A stretch of 64,000 bases of DNA from Azoarcus sp. DN11. Lineage in GTDB: Bacteria; Pseudomonadota; Gammaproteobacteria; Burkholderiales; Rhodocyclaceae. Below, one piece after another: positions 10,014-17,880 of this stretch. The stretch is from assembly GCF_003628555.1 (NCBI RefSeq), contig NZ_CP021731.1, positions 1,302,001-1,366,000 of the forward strand. Reading direction: 5' to 3'. The notes below the pieces were generated by a model. The model did no database searches. It had not been told where the DNA came from and saw only the letters and a list, made by a program, of their open reading frames with translations. How positions within the stretch are numbered: position 1 is the first letter of the stretch; each line of letters starts with the position of its first letter. Position numbers and translations under genes: made by a program.

Positions 10014-11035
10014 AGCCGGTTCCTCGTCGGTTCGCTCTTCAGGCGGGTCTGCCAGAAGGCCTCGCGCGGGTTCTCCTGCGCCAGGCTTTCGAGTGCCTTG
10101 CGGTAGGGCGTCAGTTCGAAGATCGGCGCGAGCGGCCGCGCGCCCTCGACCACCTCTGAGCTCACCAGCGTCGTCCAGAACTTCTGCGTTCCCTGCACGT
10201 TCGGATCCGAGCTCTGGTCGAGGAAGGGCGAGTAGAAGCCCTGCTCCAGGATGTCGCGGTCGAGCTTCACGTACTTCTGGATCGCGTCGATCGTCTCCTT
10301 CTTCTTCTCCGCGGTGAATTTCTCCGCCTTCAGGATCGCCCGCAGGAAGCGCACATGCGTGTCGCCCTGCTTGAGCTTGTCCGAAGTCACGACGATGCGG
10401 CAGCACGGATGCCCCGGCTGCAGTTCCGACGAACGTACCACGATCTTCAGCCCCTGCCGCTCGGCGCGGATGTCGTGCGGCCCCCACACCACCCCGGCAT
10501 CGACCTGGCCGGATTTCACCGCCTCGATCACCGCCGGCGGATTCTTTAGCTCGAAGATCTTCAGATCGTTCTTCCAGTCGATCTTCTCGTCCTTCAGCGC
10601 GCCGCGCAGCACCGCGTCGCCGGTCGCCAGCCGCACCGTCGCGACCTTCCTGCCGCGCAGGTCGCTGATGCTGCGGATCGACGCCGCCTTCTCCGGCGTC
10701 ACCACCAGTGCCGCGTCTAGCCCCATGATCCCGCCGATCACCTTCAGGTCGGCCCCTTTCGCGTAGTGCGCGAGCGGCGCGGTGGTGCCGAAGGCGCCGA
10801 CGTCGAGCTTGCCCGCGGTGACCGCATTGAGCCCGTCGGCCGAGTTCTGGAACTCGACCAGCTCGACGTCCAGCCCCTCCTGCTTGAACAGGCCGTATTC
10901 CTTCGCGACGAAGAACTTGGCGTGGCCGGTGACCGGCAGGTAGCCCACCTTCAGGCTTTCCGCCTGCGCGAGGCCGGTTGCGGCAAAGAGCGACAGCGCG
11001 AGGATGCCGGCGCGCGCGATTCGGGATGGATGCAT
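10010..11035 (-). CDS. Periplasmic substrate-binding protein, SsuA/NrtA family
   Basis: A 341-residue binding protein. The start at 11035 has GAGGAG about 8 bases upstream. Residues 1-24 are a signal peptide ending AQAE. The mature N-terminus LKVGYLPVTGHAKFFVAKEYGLFKQEGLDVELVEF is split here as LKVGYLPVTGHAKFFV and KEYGLFKQEGLDVEL, and the segment NAVTAGKLDVGAFGT is typical of SsuA/TauA/NrtA proteins. An unusual Cys-Cys pair (GHPCCRIVV) sits in the second lobe. It is the first gene of the ABC-thioredoxin operon and has its own upstream region shared in design with sbp. Likely ligands are sulfonates or sulfate esters. Confidence 0.88.
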   Translation of the reverse strand: MHPSRIARAGILALSLFAATGLAQAESLKVGYLPVTGHAKFFVAKEYGLFKQEGLDVELVEFQNSADGLNAVTAGKLDVGAFGTTAPLAHYAKGADLKVIGGIMGLDAALVVTPEKAASIRSISDLRGRKVATVRLATGDAVLRGALKDEKIDWKNDLKIFELKNPPAVIEAVKSGQVDAGVVWGPHDIRAERQGLKIVVRSSELQPGHPCCRIVVTSDKLKQGDTHVRFLRAILKAEKFTAEKKKETIDAIQKYVKLDRDILEQGFYSPFLDQSSDPNVQGTQKFWTTLVSSEVVEGARPLAPIFELTPYRKALESLAQENPREAFWQTRLKSEPTRNRL

Positions 11036-11106
11036 TGGAATTCTCCTCGGGGATGACATGACGTCCGCGGCACACGCCCCGTGTGTTGCCGCCGTCCTAT
11101 GCTCAA

Positions 11107-11156
11107 AATCTACGCGGCCGCCGATCGGCGACGAACCAAGAAAAATTCCGATGTAT
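11107..11156 (-). promoter_or_regulatory. Sulfur-type promoter of the ABC operon
   Basis: On the minus strand the box ATNCATNNNANTTTTTCTT plus NGTTC (11156-11133) is followed after exactly 20 bases by TAGATT (11112-11107), a plausible -10. The same box, spacing and -10 lie upstream of sbp at 13106-13057. No good -35 hexamer is present, as expected for an activator-dependent promoter. A CysB/Cbl-type LysR activator is the natural candidate, but the regulator is not in the window. Confidence 0.55.
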
Positions 11157-11177
11157 TGCAGCGCAAAGAAATACGAT

Positions 11178-11200
11178 GCTTATCAGCGCATGTGATAAGC
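11178..11200. repeat. Inverted repeat GCTTATCA-N7-TGATAAGC
   Basis: A perfect 8-base inverted repeat with a 7-base spacer. It contains the T-N11-A core expected of LysR-type regulator sites. It lies about 70-90 bases upstream of the predicted transcription start of the ABC operon, between that operon and the RBBP9-like gene. No U-tract follows, so a terminator is less likely than an operator. Confidence 0.5.
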
Positions 11201-11294
11201 GCACACGGCATGGCGCCCGCCGACGGCCGGACCGAAGTCCGTCCGCGGGCGGGCGCGGCTGTTGCCGGTGGAGCGGGGAGGGGGGTGGGAGGAT

Positions 11295-11978
11295 CTAGTC
11301 CGGGTCGCCGGGTCGCAGTTCGAGCGAGTTGCGGGTGTGGTGGCGCAGGCGTGCCAGCGCACTGCGTCGCCCCTTGTGCGATTCGCGCCGGCCGGAGATC
11401 GACCCCAGCGGCAGGTCCTCGTGCGCCTGCTGCATGCCGGCGAGCAGGTCGTGGCAGAAGGGCCAGGCGCCGAAGCCGGAGTCGACGTTGATGTGGCCCG
11501 CAGCGCCGATATTGATGAAGCGCGCACCCCAGCGGTCCGCCCAATAGGCCGCGACCGTCAGCCGCACCCACGGGTCGTTGGTGCTGGCGATCACCGCACA
11601 GGGAAAGCCGAGCTGTCCCTGCGGCAGCCAGGGGCCGAGGTCGTCGATCGGCCCCGGCGTCTCTTCCTGCAGTCCGAGCGGGCCGAAGCGTGCCGGATCG
11701 GCCGGCGCGACCAGCAGCGCCCCGGCCACCCGTTCGGGCCGGTCGGCCGCCGCGACCACGCTCGCCAGGCAGCCGAAGCTGTGCGCGACCAGCCACACCG
11801 AGTGCGGCGACTCGTCGATCTCGCGCCGCACCGCCGCCGCCCAGCGCGCCAGCACCGGCGCCTCCCAGTCGATCCCGCGCACGCGCCGCGCGTCCGGCAG
11901 GCGCTGTTCCAGCCACGTCTGCCAGTGCTCCGGCCCGCTGCCGTGGAATCCCGGCACGATCAGCGTCGTGTGTCGCAT
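11295..11978 (-). CDS. RBBP9/YdeN-like alpha/beta hydrolase
   Basis: A 227-residue serine hydrolase of the RBBP9/YdeN family. The oxyanion strand has PGFHGSGPEHWQ. The nucleophile elbow AHSFGC carries Ser, the acid is in STNDPWV and the histidine in AGHINVDSGFG. All three catalytic positions are present. The last ~30 residues are basic and polar and appear extra to the fold. The gene follows sbp by 31 bases on the same strand and probably shares its transcript. Substrate unknown. Confidence 0.82.
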   Translation of the reverse strand: MRHTTLIVPGFHGSGPEHWQTWLEQRLPDARRVRGIDWEAPVLARWAAAVRREIDESPHSVWLVAHSFGCLASVVAAADRPERVAGALLVAPADPARFGPLGLQEETPGPIDDLGPWLPQGQLGFPCAVIASTNDPWVRLTVAAYWADRWGARFINIGAAGHINVDSGFGAWPFCHDLLAGMQQAHEDLPLGSISGRRESHKGRRSALARLRHHTRNSLELRPGDPD

Positions 11979-12009
11979 GCGCGGCTCTCCGTGTGTCGTG
12001 AAGCGCGGC

Positions 12010-13020
12010 TCAGCGCGTGAATATCTGGTCGAACACGCCGCCGTCGTCGAAGTGCGCCTTCTGCGTCTTCGCCCAGCCGCCGAACAGGCCGTCGATCGTG
12101 AAGGTCTTCAGCTTCGGAAAGCGCGCCACGTCCTTCGGGTCGGCCAGTTCCGGCTTCACCGGACGGTAGTAGTGCTGTGCCGCGATCTTCTGTCCCACCG
12201 GCGAGTACAGGTATTCCACATAGGCCTTCGCGACGTCCGCCGTGCCGCGCTTGGCCGCGACGCCGTCGACCACGGTGACCGGCGGCTCCGCCAGGATCGA
12301 CACCGACGGCACCACGATCTCGAACTTGTCCGGGCCCAGCTCGTTCACCGACAGGAAGGCCTCGTTCTCCCAGGCCAGCAGCACGTCGCCGATCCCGCGC
12401 TGCACGAAGGTGTTGGTCGCACCGCGCGCGCCCGAATCGAGCACCGGCACATGCTTGAACAGCTCGGTCACGAACTCCTTGGCCTTCGCCTCGCTGCCGC
12501 CCGGCTGCTGCAGCGCGTAGCCCCACGCCGCAAGGTAATTCCAGCGCGCGCCGCCCGACGTCTTCGGATTCGGCGTGATCACCTCGACGCCCGGCTTCAC
12601 GAGGTCGCCCCAGTCCTTGATGCCCTTCGGGTTGCCCTTGCGCACCAGGAACACGATCGTCGAGGTGTAGGGCGAGCTGTTGTTCGCGAGGCGTTTCTGC
12701 CAGTCGGCCGGAAATTTGCCCGTCTTCGCGGCGATCGCGTCGACATCGTAGGCCAGCGCCAGCGTCACGACGTCCGCCTCCAGGCCGTCGATCACCGCGC
12801 GCGCCTGCTTGCCCGAGCCGCCGTGCGACTGCCTGATGGTCACGTCCTGGCCAGTCTTGTCCTTCCAGTACTTCGCGAACTTCGGGTTGAAATCCTGGTA
12901 GAGCTCGCGCGTCGGATCGTAGGACACGTTGAGCAGGGTCGTTTCGGCGTAAGCGCCGCCCGCCAGGCCGGCGCTCAGGGAGAGGGCGATCAGGCTGCGG
13001 CGCAGGAAACTGGTTTTCAT
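12010..13020 (-). CDS. sbp: Sulfate/thiosulfate-binding periplasmic protein
   Basis: A 336-residue ABC binding protein. A signal peptide (~1-25, ending AYAE) precedes the family hallmarks [30 protein letters not shown] and [19 protein letters not shown]. These match Sbp/CysP proteins, which deliver sulfate or thiosulfate to CysTWA. Those permease and ATPase genes are not in the window, so the protein must work with a transporter encoded elsewhere. Its promoter shares a 24-base box with the neighbouring ABC operon, consistent with joint induction by sulfur limitation. Confidence 0.93.
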   Translation of the reverse strand: MKTSFLRRSLIALSLSAGLAGGAYAETTLLNVSYDPTRELYQDFNPKFAKYWKDKTGQDVTIRQSHGGSGKQARAVIDGLEADVVTLALAYDVDAIAAKTGKFPADWQKRLANNSSPYTSTIVFLVRKGNPKGIKDWGDLVKPGVEVITPNPKTSGGARWNYLAAWGYALQQPGGSEAKAKEFVTELFKHVPVLDSGARGATNTFVQRGIGDVLLAWENEAFLSVNELGPDKFEIVVPSVSILAEPPVTVVDGVAAKRGTADVAKAYVEYLYSPVGQKIAAQHYYRPVKPELADPKDVARFPKLKTFTIDGLFGGWAKTQKAHFDDGGVFDQIFTR

Positions 13021-13056
13021 GATGAATCTCTCCGTTGAATGGCATTCGATGGAGAG

Positions 13057-13106
13057 AATCTACCGGCTCGCGCTTATTGCCTGAACGAAGAAAAAATGGA
13101 ATGCAT
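13057..13106 (-). promoter_or_regulatory. Sulfur-type promoter of sbp
   Basis: The minus-strand box at 13106-13083 matches the one before the ABC operon (ATNCATNNNAN then TTTTTCTTNGTTC). It is followed after 20 bases by TAGATT (13062-13057). The predicted start lies near 13050, giving a leader of about 30 bases before the sbp ATG at 13020. Confidence 0.55.
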
Positions 13107-13119
13107 ATTCAGAAACGAC

Positions 13120-13151
13120 GTGGCCTCCGCCCGCCGAGCGGGGGAGGCCAC
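13120..13151 (-). terminator. Hairpin after sodB
   Basis: GTGGCCTCC at 13120-13128 pairs with GGAGGCCAC at 13143-13151, and CCCGC/GCGGG extends the stem inwards. It lies 41 bases past the sodB stop. Only a weak T-rich stretch (GTCGTTTCT) follows on the minus strand, so termination efficiency is uncertain. It also insulates the sbp promoter from sodB. Confidence 0.55.
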
Positions 13152-13192
13152 GCGCACGGCTCATGCCGGGCCGATCGAACAACAGGCCGGGA

Positions 13193-13777
13193 TCAGGCGA
13201 AGTTCTTCGCGGCGAAATCCCAGTTCGCGAGGCTGCTCAGGAAGGCCGCGACGAAGTCCGGGCGACGGTTGCGGTAGTCGATGTAGTAGGCGTGTTCCCA
13301 CACGTCGATACAGAGCAGTGCCTTGTCGCCGGTCGTCAGCGGGGTGCCGGCGGCGCCCATGTTGACGATGTCGACGCTGCCGTCGGCCTTCTTCACCAGC
13401 CAGGTCCAGCCGGACCCGAAGTTGCCCACGGCCGAAGTCGTGAAGGCCTTCTTGAAGTCCTCGAACGAACCCCACTTGGCTTTGATCGCATCGGCCAGCG
13501 CGCCCGTCGGCTCGCCGCCGCCGCTCGGCTTCATGCCATTCCAGAAGAAGGTGTGGTTCCACACCTGGGCGGAGTTGTTATACACGCCGCCAGCCGGGGC
13601 CTTCTTCACGATCGACTCGAGGTCGAGGTTCTCGTACTCGGTGCCCTTGATCAGGTTGTTCAGGTTGGTGACGTAGGCCTGGTGGTGCTTGCCGTAGTGG
13701 AACTCCATGGTCTCGGCCGAGATGTGCGGAGCCAGGGCGTCCTTGGCGTAGGGCAGGGGGGGCAGGGTATGTTCCAT
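13193..13777 (-). CDS. sodB: Superoxide dismutase, Fe type
   Basis: A 194-residue cytoplasmic enzyme dismutating superoxide to oxygen and hydrogen peroxide. Metal ligands are visible as His27 (MEFHYGKHH), the His of [12 protein letters not shown], and Asp and His of [15 protein letters not shown]. The [17 protein letters not shown] segment is the iron-type form. An AGGAAGGAG ribosome site precedes the ATG. The gene is single, with its own promoter and downstream hairpin. Confidence 0.96.
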   Translation of the reverse strand: MEHTLPPLPYAKDALAPHISAETMEFHYGKHHQAYVTNLNNLIKGTEYENLDLESIVKKAPAGGVYNNSAQVWNHTFFWNGMKPSGGGEPTGALADAIKAKWGSFEDFKKAFTTSAVGNFGSGWTWLVKKADGSVDIVNMGAAGTPLTTGDKALLCIDVWEHAYYIDYRNRRPDFVAAFLSSLANWDFAAKNFA

Positions 13778-13817
13778 TTGTTCTCCTTCCTGTTCGGTTT
13801 CAGGGTTGTCGGGGGTT

Positions 13818-13844
13818 AAAGCCTGACTATTCTAGTCGGGCTTT
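13818..13844. repeat. Dyad over the sodB -10 region
   Basis: AAAGCC-T-GACTA-TTC-TAGTC-G-GGCTTT is a 12-base inverted repeat with one mismatch and a 3-base centre. Its centre overlaps the -10 hexamer TAGAAT (13834-13829) of the predicted sodB promoter. It could be an operator for sodB. As RNA it could be a terminator for xseA, which ends 75 bases upstream on the same strand. Confidence 0.55.
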
Positions 13845-13858
13845 GCGTGCGCTTGCAA
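13829..13858 (-). promoter_or_regulatory. Predicted sodB promoter
   Basis: On the minus strand TTGCAA (13858-13853) and TAGAAT (13834-13829) are separated by 18 bases, a fair match to a sigma-70 promoter. The start site would fall near 13822, about 45 bases before the ATG. Confidence 0.5.
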
Positions 13859-13918
13859 ACCTGCGGGCGCGAAGCCTGCCGCGGACTGGTCCCGATGCGG
13901 GGGCCGCAGCCTCGCTCG

Positions 13919-15295
13919 TCATGCTTCTGTGCTATTCACGATAGCACGCAACCGGCCGATTGCGAGCTCCACCGAAACTTCGCCGCCGACCGTCGCGTCG
14001 CCGGCGGCACGCAGGATGCGGCCGTCCGCGTCGCGTGTGATGCTGTAACCGCGCGCGAGCACCGCCTGCGGCGCGAGGTGCTGCAGATGGGCGGCGATCG
14101 TCGCCAGCCGCTCGGCCCGGCGCTGCACGATCTGCTCTCCTGCCTGCGCGAGCCGCCGGCCGGCGCGTACGCAGCGCTCCATCTCGCGTTGCAGATCCGG
14201 CCGGCGCGCAACGAGGCGCAGCTGGAGGACCTGCTGTGACGCGCGCAGCCGTTCGAGCCGCCGCGACATCGCTGCATGCAGGCGCGCGCCGAGGCGCTCG
14301 CTGCGCTCGCGTGCGAGCCCCAGCCGCTCGCGCGGATGCACCAGCCGCAGCGCCGCGCGATCGAGACGCTGTGCGAGGCCGTGCACGCGCCGGTCCATGC
14401 CGGCCGAGAGGCTGCGGCCGAGTTCGCCGAGCCGCGCGCGGGCCACGTGGTAGCCGGCGCTGGCGAGTTCGGCCGCTCCGGTCGGCGTCGCCGCGCGCAC
14501 GTCCGCGGCGAAATCGGCGATCGTGAAGTCCGTTTCATGACCGACGCCGCTCACGACGGGTACCGGGCAGGCGCGGAGCGCACGCGCCAGCGACTCGTCA
14601 TTGAAGGCCCACAGGTCCTCGATGCTGCCGCCGCCGCGCACCAGCAGCAGCAGGTCGATGCCGTCCGCGGCGGCGCGGGCACCCGCCGTCCGCACCGCTT
14701 CGGCGAGCCGGGCGCCGGCATCCGCGCCCTGCACCGGGGCCGGGTACAGCACGACTTCCAGGTGCGGCGCGCGCCGCTGCACGGTCGCCAGCACATCCCT
14801 CCACGCCGCGGCGGCGGGTGAGGTCACGACGCCGATGCGGCGCGGATAATGCGGCAACTCGCGCTTTGCCGCCGGATCAAAGAGCCCCTCCGCGGCCAGC
14901 TTCTCCTTGAGGCGCAGGAAGGCCTCGAACAGGTCTCCCTGTCCCGTCTGCCGCAGGGCCTCCACGTTGAGCTGGAAGTCACCCCGCGCCTCGTATAGCG
15001 TCACGAGCGCGCGCGCGTCCACGCGCATGCCGTTCTCGGGGCGAAACGGCAGCAACTGGGCGCGATTGCGCCACATCGTGCAGCGAACCTGCGCCTGCGA
15101 ATCCTTCAGCGTGAAATACAGGTGGCCCGACGGCGCGCGCGTGAGGTTGGAGATTTCGCCGCTCACCCACAGCAGCGGGATGCGCGATTCGAGCGCCTCG
15201 CGCGCCATCCGGTTGAGTTCTGAGACGCTGACGGCGCGGCCCGCGCCACGGGGGGGGCCGGAATCGTCGTAGGGGAGGGACATGGAGTTCTGCAT
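13919..15295 (-). CDS. xseA: Exodeoxyribonuclease VII large subunit
   Basis: A 458-residue catalytic subunit of the single-strand-specific nuclease of DNA repair. The N-terminal OB fold is visible (VSGEISNLTRAPSGHLYFTLKD). The central nuclease region includes GVVTSPAAAAWRD, LLLLVRGGGSIEDLWAFND and PVVSGVGHETDFTIADFAAD, all typical of XseA. A long Arg/Leu-rich helical C-terminus follows. The ATG at 15295 gives a length close to the E. coli protein. A GTG at 15319 and an ATG at 15283 are alternatives, and none has a good ribosome site. The small subunit gene xseB is not nearby. Confidence 0.95.
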   Translation of the reverse strand: MQNSMSLPYDDSGPPRGAGRAVSVSELNRMAREALESRIPLLWVSGEISNLTRAPSGHLYFTLKDSQAQVRCTMWRNRAQLLPFRPENGMRVDARALVTLYEARGDFQLNVEALRQTGQGDLFEAFLRLKEKLAAEGLFDPAAKRELPHYPRRIGVVTSPAAAAWRDVLATVQRRAPHLEVVLYPAPVQGADAGARLAEAVRTAGARAAADGIDLLLLVRGGGSIEDLWAFNDESLARALRACPVPVVSGVGHETDFTIADFAADVRAATPTGAAELASAGYHVARARLGELGRSLSAGMDRRVHGLAQRLDRAALRLVHPRERLGLARERSERLGARLHAAMSRRLERLRASQQVLQLRLVARRPDLQREMERCVRAGRRLAQAGEQIVQRRAERLATIAAHLQHLAPQAVLARGYSITRDADGRILRAAGDATVGGEVSVELAIGRLRAIVNSTEA

Positions 15296-15311
15296 GGGGC
15301 GGATTGTATCG

Positions 15312-15510
15312 GAATCCACAAGCAGACCGTTCTGTCAATGGTGTCTGGGTGAAATCCACAATCAGATCAGCTAATTTTTAACCAGTTGTTTTCAAACGAT
15401 AAATTTGTTGCACAATTTTTCAGCGGAGCAAGGAAACACTTGTCCGGACAGCGATTTGGAGCGTAATTCGCGAAGAATCCACAAACTTATCCACAGGTTT
15501 TGTGGATTCT
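15312..15510. promoter_or_regulatory. Cluster of DnaA-box-like sites in the xseA-exbB gap
   Basis: Five copies of ATCCACA occur in about 200 bases: GAATCCACA at 15312-15320, AAATCCACA at 15352-15360, GAATCCACA at 15475-15483, the consensus DnaA box TTATCCACA at 15487-15495, and TGTGGATTC (reverse) at 15501-15509. Positions 15361-15420 between them are strongly AT-rich. No dnaA, dnaN or rpmH gene is adjacent, so this is not a classical oriC context. Confidence 0.5.
15474..15510. repeat. Perfect 12-base inverted repeat around a DnaA box
   Basis: AGAATCCACAAA (15474-15485) and TTTGTGGATTCT (15499-15510) are exact reverse complements. The 13-base loop contains the consensus DnaA box TTATCCACA. 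The element lies about 90 bases upstream of the exbB start. Confidence 0.7.
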
Positions 15511-15538
15511 TGCTGCGGTCATGACAACCGCGTGCGCC

Positions 15539-15567
15539 TTGCCCTGTGCGCAAGTCGAGTTTAGAGT
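15539..15567 (+). promoter_or_regulatory. Predicted exbB promoter
   Basis: TTGCCC (15539-15544) and TAGAGT (15562-15567) are 17 bases apart. The start would lie near 15574, about 25 bases before the GTG start codon, and a T-rich stretch follows. The hexamers are only moderate matches. Confidence 0.4.
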
Positions 15568-15598
15568 TCTTTTTTTTCGCAATTCCGGAGTTCCCTGC

Positions 15599-16207
15599 GT
15601 GTTCGCGCTCATCCAGTCCGCGGGCTGGCCCGTCTGGCCCCTCCTGCTGGTTTCCATTGTCGCCGTCGCCCTGATCATCGAACGCGGCGTCACCCTGCGC
15701 CGCTCCCGCATCGTGCCGGACGGCCTGCTCGACAAGGTGCTCGCCGACCTGCGCCAGAAGGGCGCCTCGAACGAGATGGTCAACCACGTCGCCGCCCATT
15801 CCCCGCTCGGCCGCGTCCTCGCCGCGGGACTGCGCAACGTCGGCAGTACGCGCGAGGTCATGAAGGAATCGATCGAAGAAACCGGCCGTGCCGTCGCCCA
15901 TGAGCTCGAGCGTTTCCTCAACACGCTCGGCACCATCGCCTCGATCGCCCCGCTGATGGGCCTGTTCGGCACCATCGTCGGCATGATCGAGATCTTCGCC
16001 GCCCAGGGCGCCGCCACGACCAACCCGCAACAGCTCGCGCAGGGCATCTCCACGGCCCTCTATGCGACTGGCATGGGTCTGATCATCGCGATCCCTTCGA
16101 TCATCTTCTGGCGTCACTACCGCGCCGCAGTCGACGGCTTCGTCGTCGACATGGAACAGCAGGCGATCAAGCTGGTCGAGGTGGTCCACGGCGAGCGCCG
16201 CCACTGA
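15599..16207 (+). CDS. exbB: ExbB/TolQ-family proton-channel subunit
   Basis: A 202-residue inner-membrane subunit of a proton-driven energy transducer, partner of ExbD. The GTG start at 15599 has GGAG 8 bases upstream and begins right before the first helix (GWPVWPLLLVSIVAVALIIE). The conserved MotA/TolQ/ExbB core shows FLNTLGTIASIAPLMGLFGT and then GISTALYATGMGLIIAIPS. It ends 6 bases before exbD. No tonB is adjacent. In betaproteobacteria this pair commonly precedes lpxK, as here. Confidence 0.93.
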   Translation: MFALIQSAGWPVWPLLLVSIVAVALIIERGVTLRRSRIVPDGLLDKVLADLRQKGASNEMVNHVAAHSPLGRVLAAGLRNVGSTREVMKESIEETGRAVAHELERFLNTLGTIASIAPLMGLFGTIVGMIEIFAAQGAATTNPQQLAQGISTALYATGMGLIIAIPSIIFWRHYRAAVDGFVVDMEQQAIKLVEVVHGERRH

Positions 16208-16213
16208 GCCGGA

Positions 16214-16642
16214 ATGCAGCGGATGAATTTTCAGCGCGGACGCAAGCACGAAGCCCCGGACATCAATCTGATCCCACTGATCGATGTCCTGCTGGTGCTC
16301 ATCATCTTCCTGGTCCTGACGACGACCTATTCCAAGGTCTCGGGGTTGGAGATCAATCTCCCGACCGCGGAAACCTCGTCCGCGGAAGTGACGCCGAACG
16401 AGATCGTCGTCGCGGTGAGTGCGGCCGGCGACGTGCTGGTCAATCGCCAGCCGGTCGGCGACAAGGACATCAACGCCATCGCAGCGGCGCTCGGCAAGGC
16501 CGCGCCCTCGGGCGGCAAGGAGCCGGTCGTCGTCATCACCGCCGACGCCAAGGCCGCGCACCAGCGCGTCATCGATGTGATGCAGGCGGCGCAGCGCGCG
16601 GGCCTGCCGCACATCACCTTCGCCACCCAGTCCGCCCCGTGA
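16214..16642 (+). CDS. exbD: ExbD/TolR-family transducer subunit
   Basis: A 142-residue protein with a short cytoplasmic tail and one membrane helix (~16-38) containing the key Asp in NLIPLIDVLLVLIIFLVL. A periplasmic domain follows (~45-142). The conserved membrane aspartate is needed for proton-driven gating in this family. An alternative ATG lies three codons downstream. It should assemble with ExbB to energise a TonB-type or related envelope process. Confidence 0.93.
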   Translation: MQRMNFQRGRKHEAPDINLIPLIDVLLVLIIFLVLTTTYSKVSGLEINLPTAETSSAEVTPNEIVVAVSAAGDVLVNRQPVGDKDINAIAAALGKAAPSGGKEPVVVITADAKAAHQRVIDVMQAAQRAGLPHITFATQSAP

Positions 16643-16692
16643 GGCGCCGCTCCGCCGCGGCGTCCGGGGTGCCGCAGCCGCGCACCTGAACG

Positions 16693-17706
16693 ATGGCGCG
16701 CGGCAGTCCCGCGTGGTGGCGGAGCCGCTCGCTCGCGGCGCGCCTGCTCCTGCCAGTGGCGGCGCTCTTCGGCGCGCTCGTGGCGGTGCGTCGCAAGCGG
16801 TACCGCCGTGACCCGGGTCGGGTCGAACGCCTCTCCGTTCCCGTCATCGTCGTCGGCAACATCGCGGTCGGCGGGAGCGGCAAGACGCCGGTCGTCGACT
16901 GGCTCGTGCGCCAACTGCGCGTGGCGGGATGGACGCCGGGCGTCGTCAGCCGCGGCTACGGCGGGCAGATCGACGGCGTCGCCCTCGTGCCTGCGGATGG
17001 CGATCCCGCGGTCTTCGGCGACGAGCCGGTCCTGCTCGCACGCCTCACGGGCTGCCCGGTCGCGGTCGGCGCCGACCGCCCGGCCGCCGCGCGCGCACTG
17101 CTCGCCGCGCATCCCGCGTGCAACGTGCTGGTGTCGGACGACGGCCTGCAGCATTACCGCCTGGCGCGCGATGTCGAACTCGCCGTCGTCGACGAGCGCG
17201 CGCTCGGCAACCGCTGGCTCCTGCCGGCCGGGCCGCTGCGCGAAGCGGTTTCGCGCCTGCGCGAGGTGGACGCGGTGATTGCGCACGGGCCGCTGTCGGC
17301 CAATGTGAAAGGGGCGCTCGGCGATACGCCGGTGTTTCCGATGCGCCTCGAGGGCGACGCCCTGGTTTCCCTCCACGACGCCCGCGAACGTTGCCTCCTC
17401 GACGCGTTCCGAGGGCGTCGCGTGCACGCGATCGCGGGCATCGGCCGCCCCGAGCGCCTCTTCGAGCAGCTGCGCGCGATGGGGCTCGACGTCGTGCCGC
17501 ATCCCTTCCCCGATCATCACCCCTTCACCGCCGCCGACCTGGCGTTCGCGCCCGGCGAGCCGAAAATCCTGACCAGCAAGGATGCGGTAAAATGCTCCGC
17601 TTTCGCGCCCGCCAATACTTGGGAGTTCCCGGTCAGGGCACAGATCCCGGCGGGCGCCGCCGAACATATCCTGGAGAAACTGTCGCATGGACGCCCGACT
17701 GCTTGA
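16693..17706 (+). CDS. lpxK: Tetraacyldisaccharide 4'-kinase
   Basis: A 337-residue membrane-associated kinase that phosphorylates the lipid A disaccharide at the 4' position. The N-terminal helix (~14-33) is followed by the P-loop in [18 protein letters not shown]. The GVVSRGYGG strand and [19 protein letters not shown] match LpxK. The C-terminus includes [12 protein letters not shown]. The gene overlaps trm112 by 20 bases, showing that they are coupled. The nearby kdsB supports an LPS-core/lipid A context. Confidence 0.96.
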   Translation: MARGSPAWWRSRSLAARLLLPVAALFGALVAVRRKRYRRDPGRVERLSVPVIVVGNIAVGGSGKTPVVDWLVRQLRVAGWTPGVVSRGYGGQIDGVALVPADGDPAVFGDEPVLLARLTGCPVAVGADRPAAARALLAAHPACNVLVSDDGLQHYRLARDVELAVVDERALGNRWLLPAGPLREAVSRLREVDAVIAHGPLSANVKGALGDTPVFPMRLEGDALVSLHDARERCLLDAFRGRRVHAIAGIGRPERLFEQLRAMGLDVVPHPFPDHHPFTAADLAFAPGEPKILTSKDAVKCSAFAPANTWEFPVRAQIPAGAAEHILEKLSHGRPTA

Positions 17707-17878
17707 AATCCTCGTGTGCCCGATCTGCAAGGGCCCCCTCGACTTCGTCAAGGAGAAGCAGGAGCTGGTGTGCAAGGCCGACCGTCTCGGCTTCCCGATC
17801 CGCGACGGCATCCCGGTGATGCTCGAGGAAGAGGCGCGCCAGCTGTCCGCAGAAGAAGTCGACGCGCTGCGCCGCTGA
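17687..17878 (+). CDS. Trm112/YcaR-family small protein
   Basis: A 63-residue protein of the UPF0434/Trm112 family. It starts [18 protein letters not shown] and ends with a short acidic helix. The zinc-type CPICKG loop has its two N-terminal cysteines; later a single Cys ([19 protein letters not shown]) remains, so a complete four-Cys site is absent. Bacterial members commonly lie between lpxK and kdsB, as here. Biochemical role is uncertain. Confidence 0.9.
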   Translation: MDARLLEILVCPICKGPLDFVKEKQELVCKADRLGFPIRDGIPVMLEEEARQLSAEEVDALRR

Positions 17879-17880
17879 GC

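Noticed and set aside
15295..15319. GTG at 15319 as xseA start
   Set aside because: No ribosome site; it overlaps one of the ATCCACA boxes. ATG at 15295 gives the usual length.
15312..15510. Chromosomal oriC
   Set aside because: DnaA boxes are present but dnaA, dnaN, gyrB, rpmH or gidA are not nearby, so calling it oriC is unsupported.
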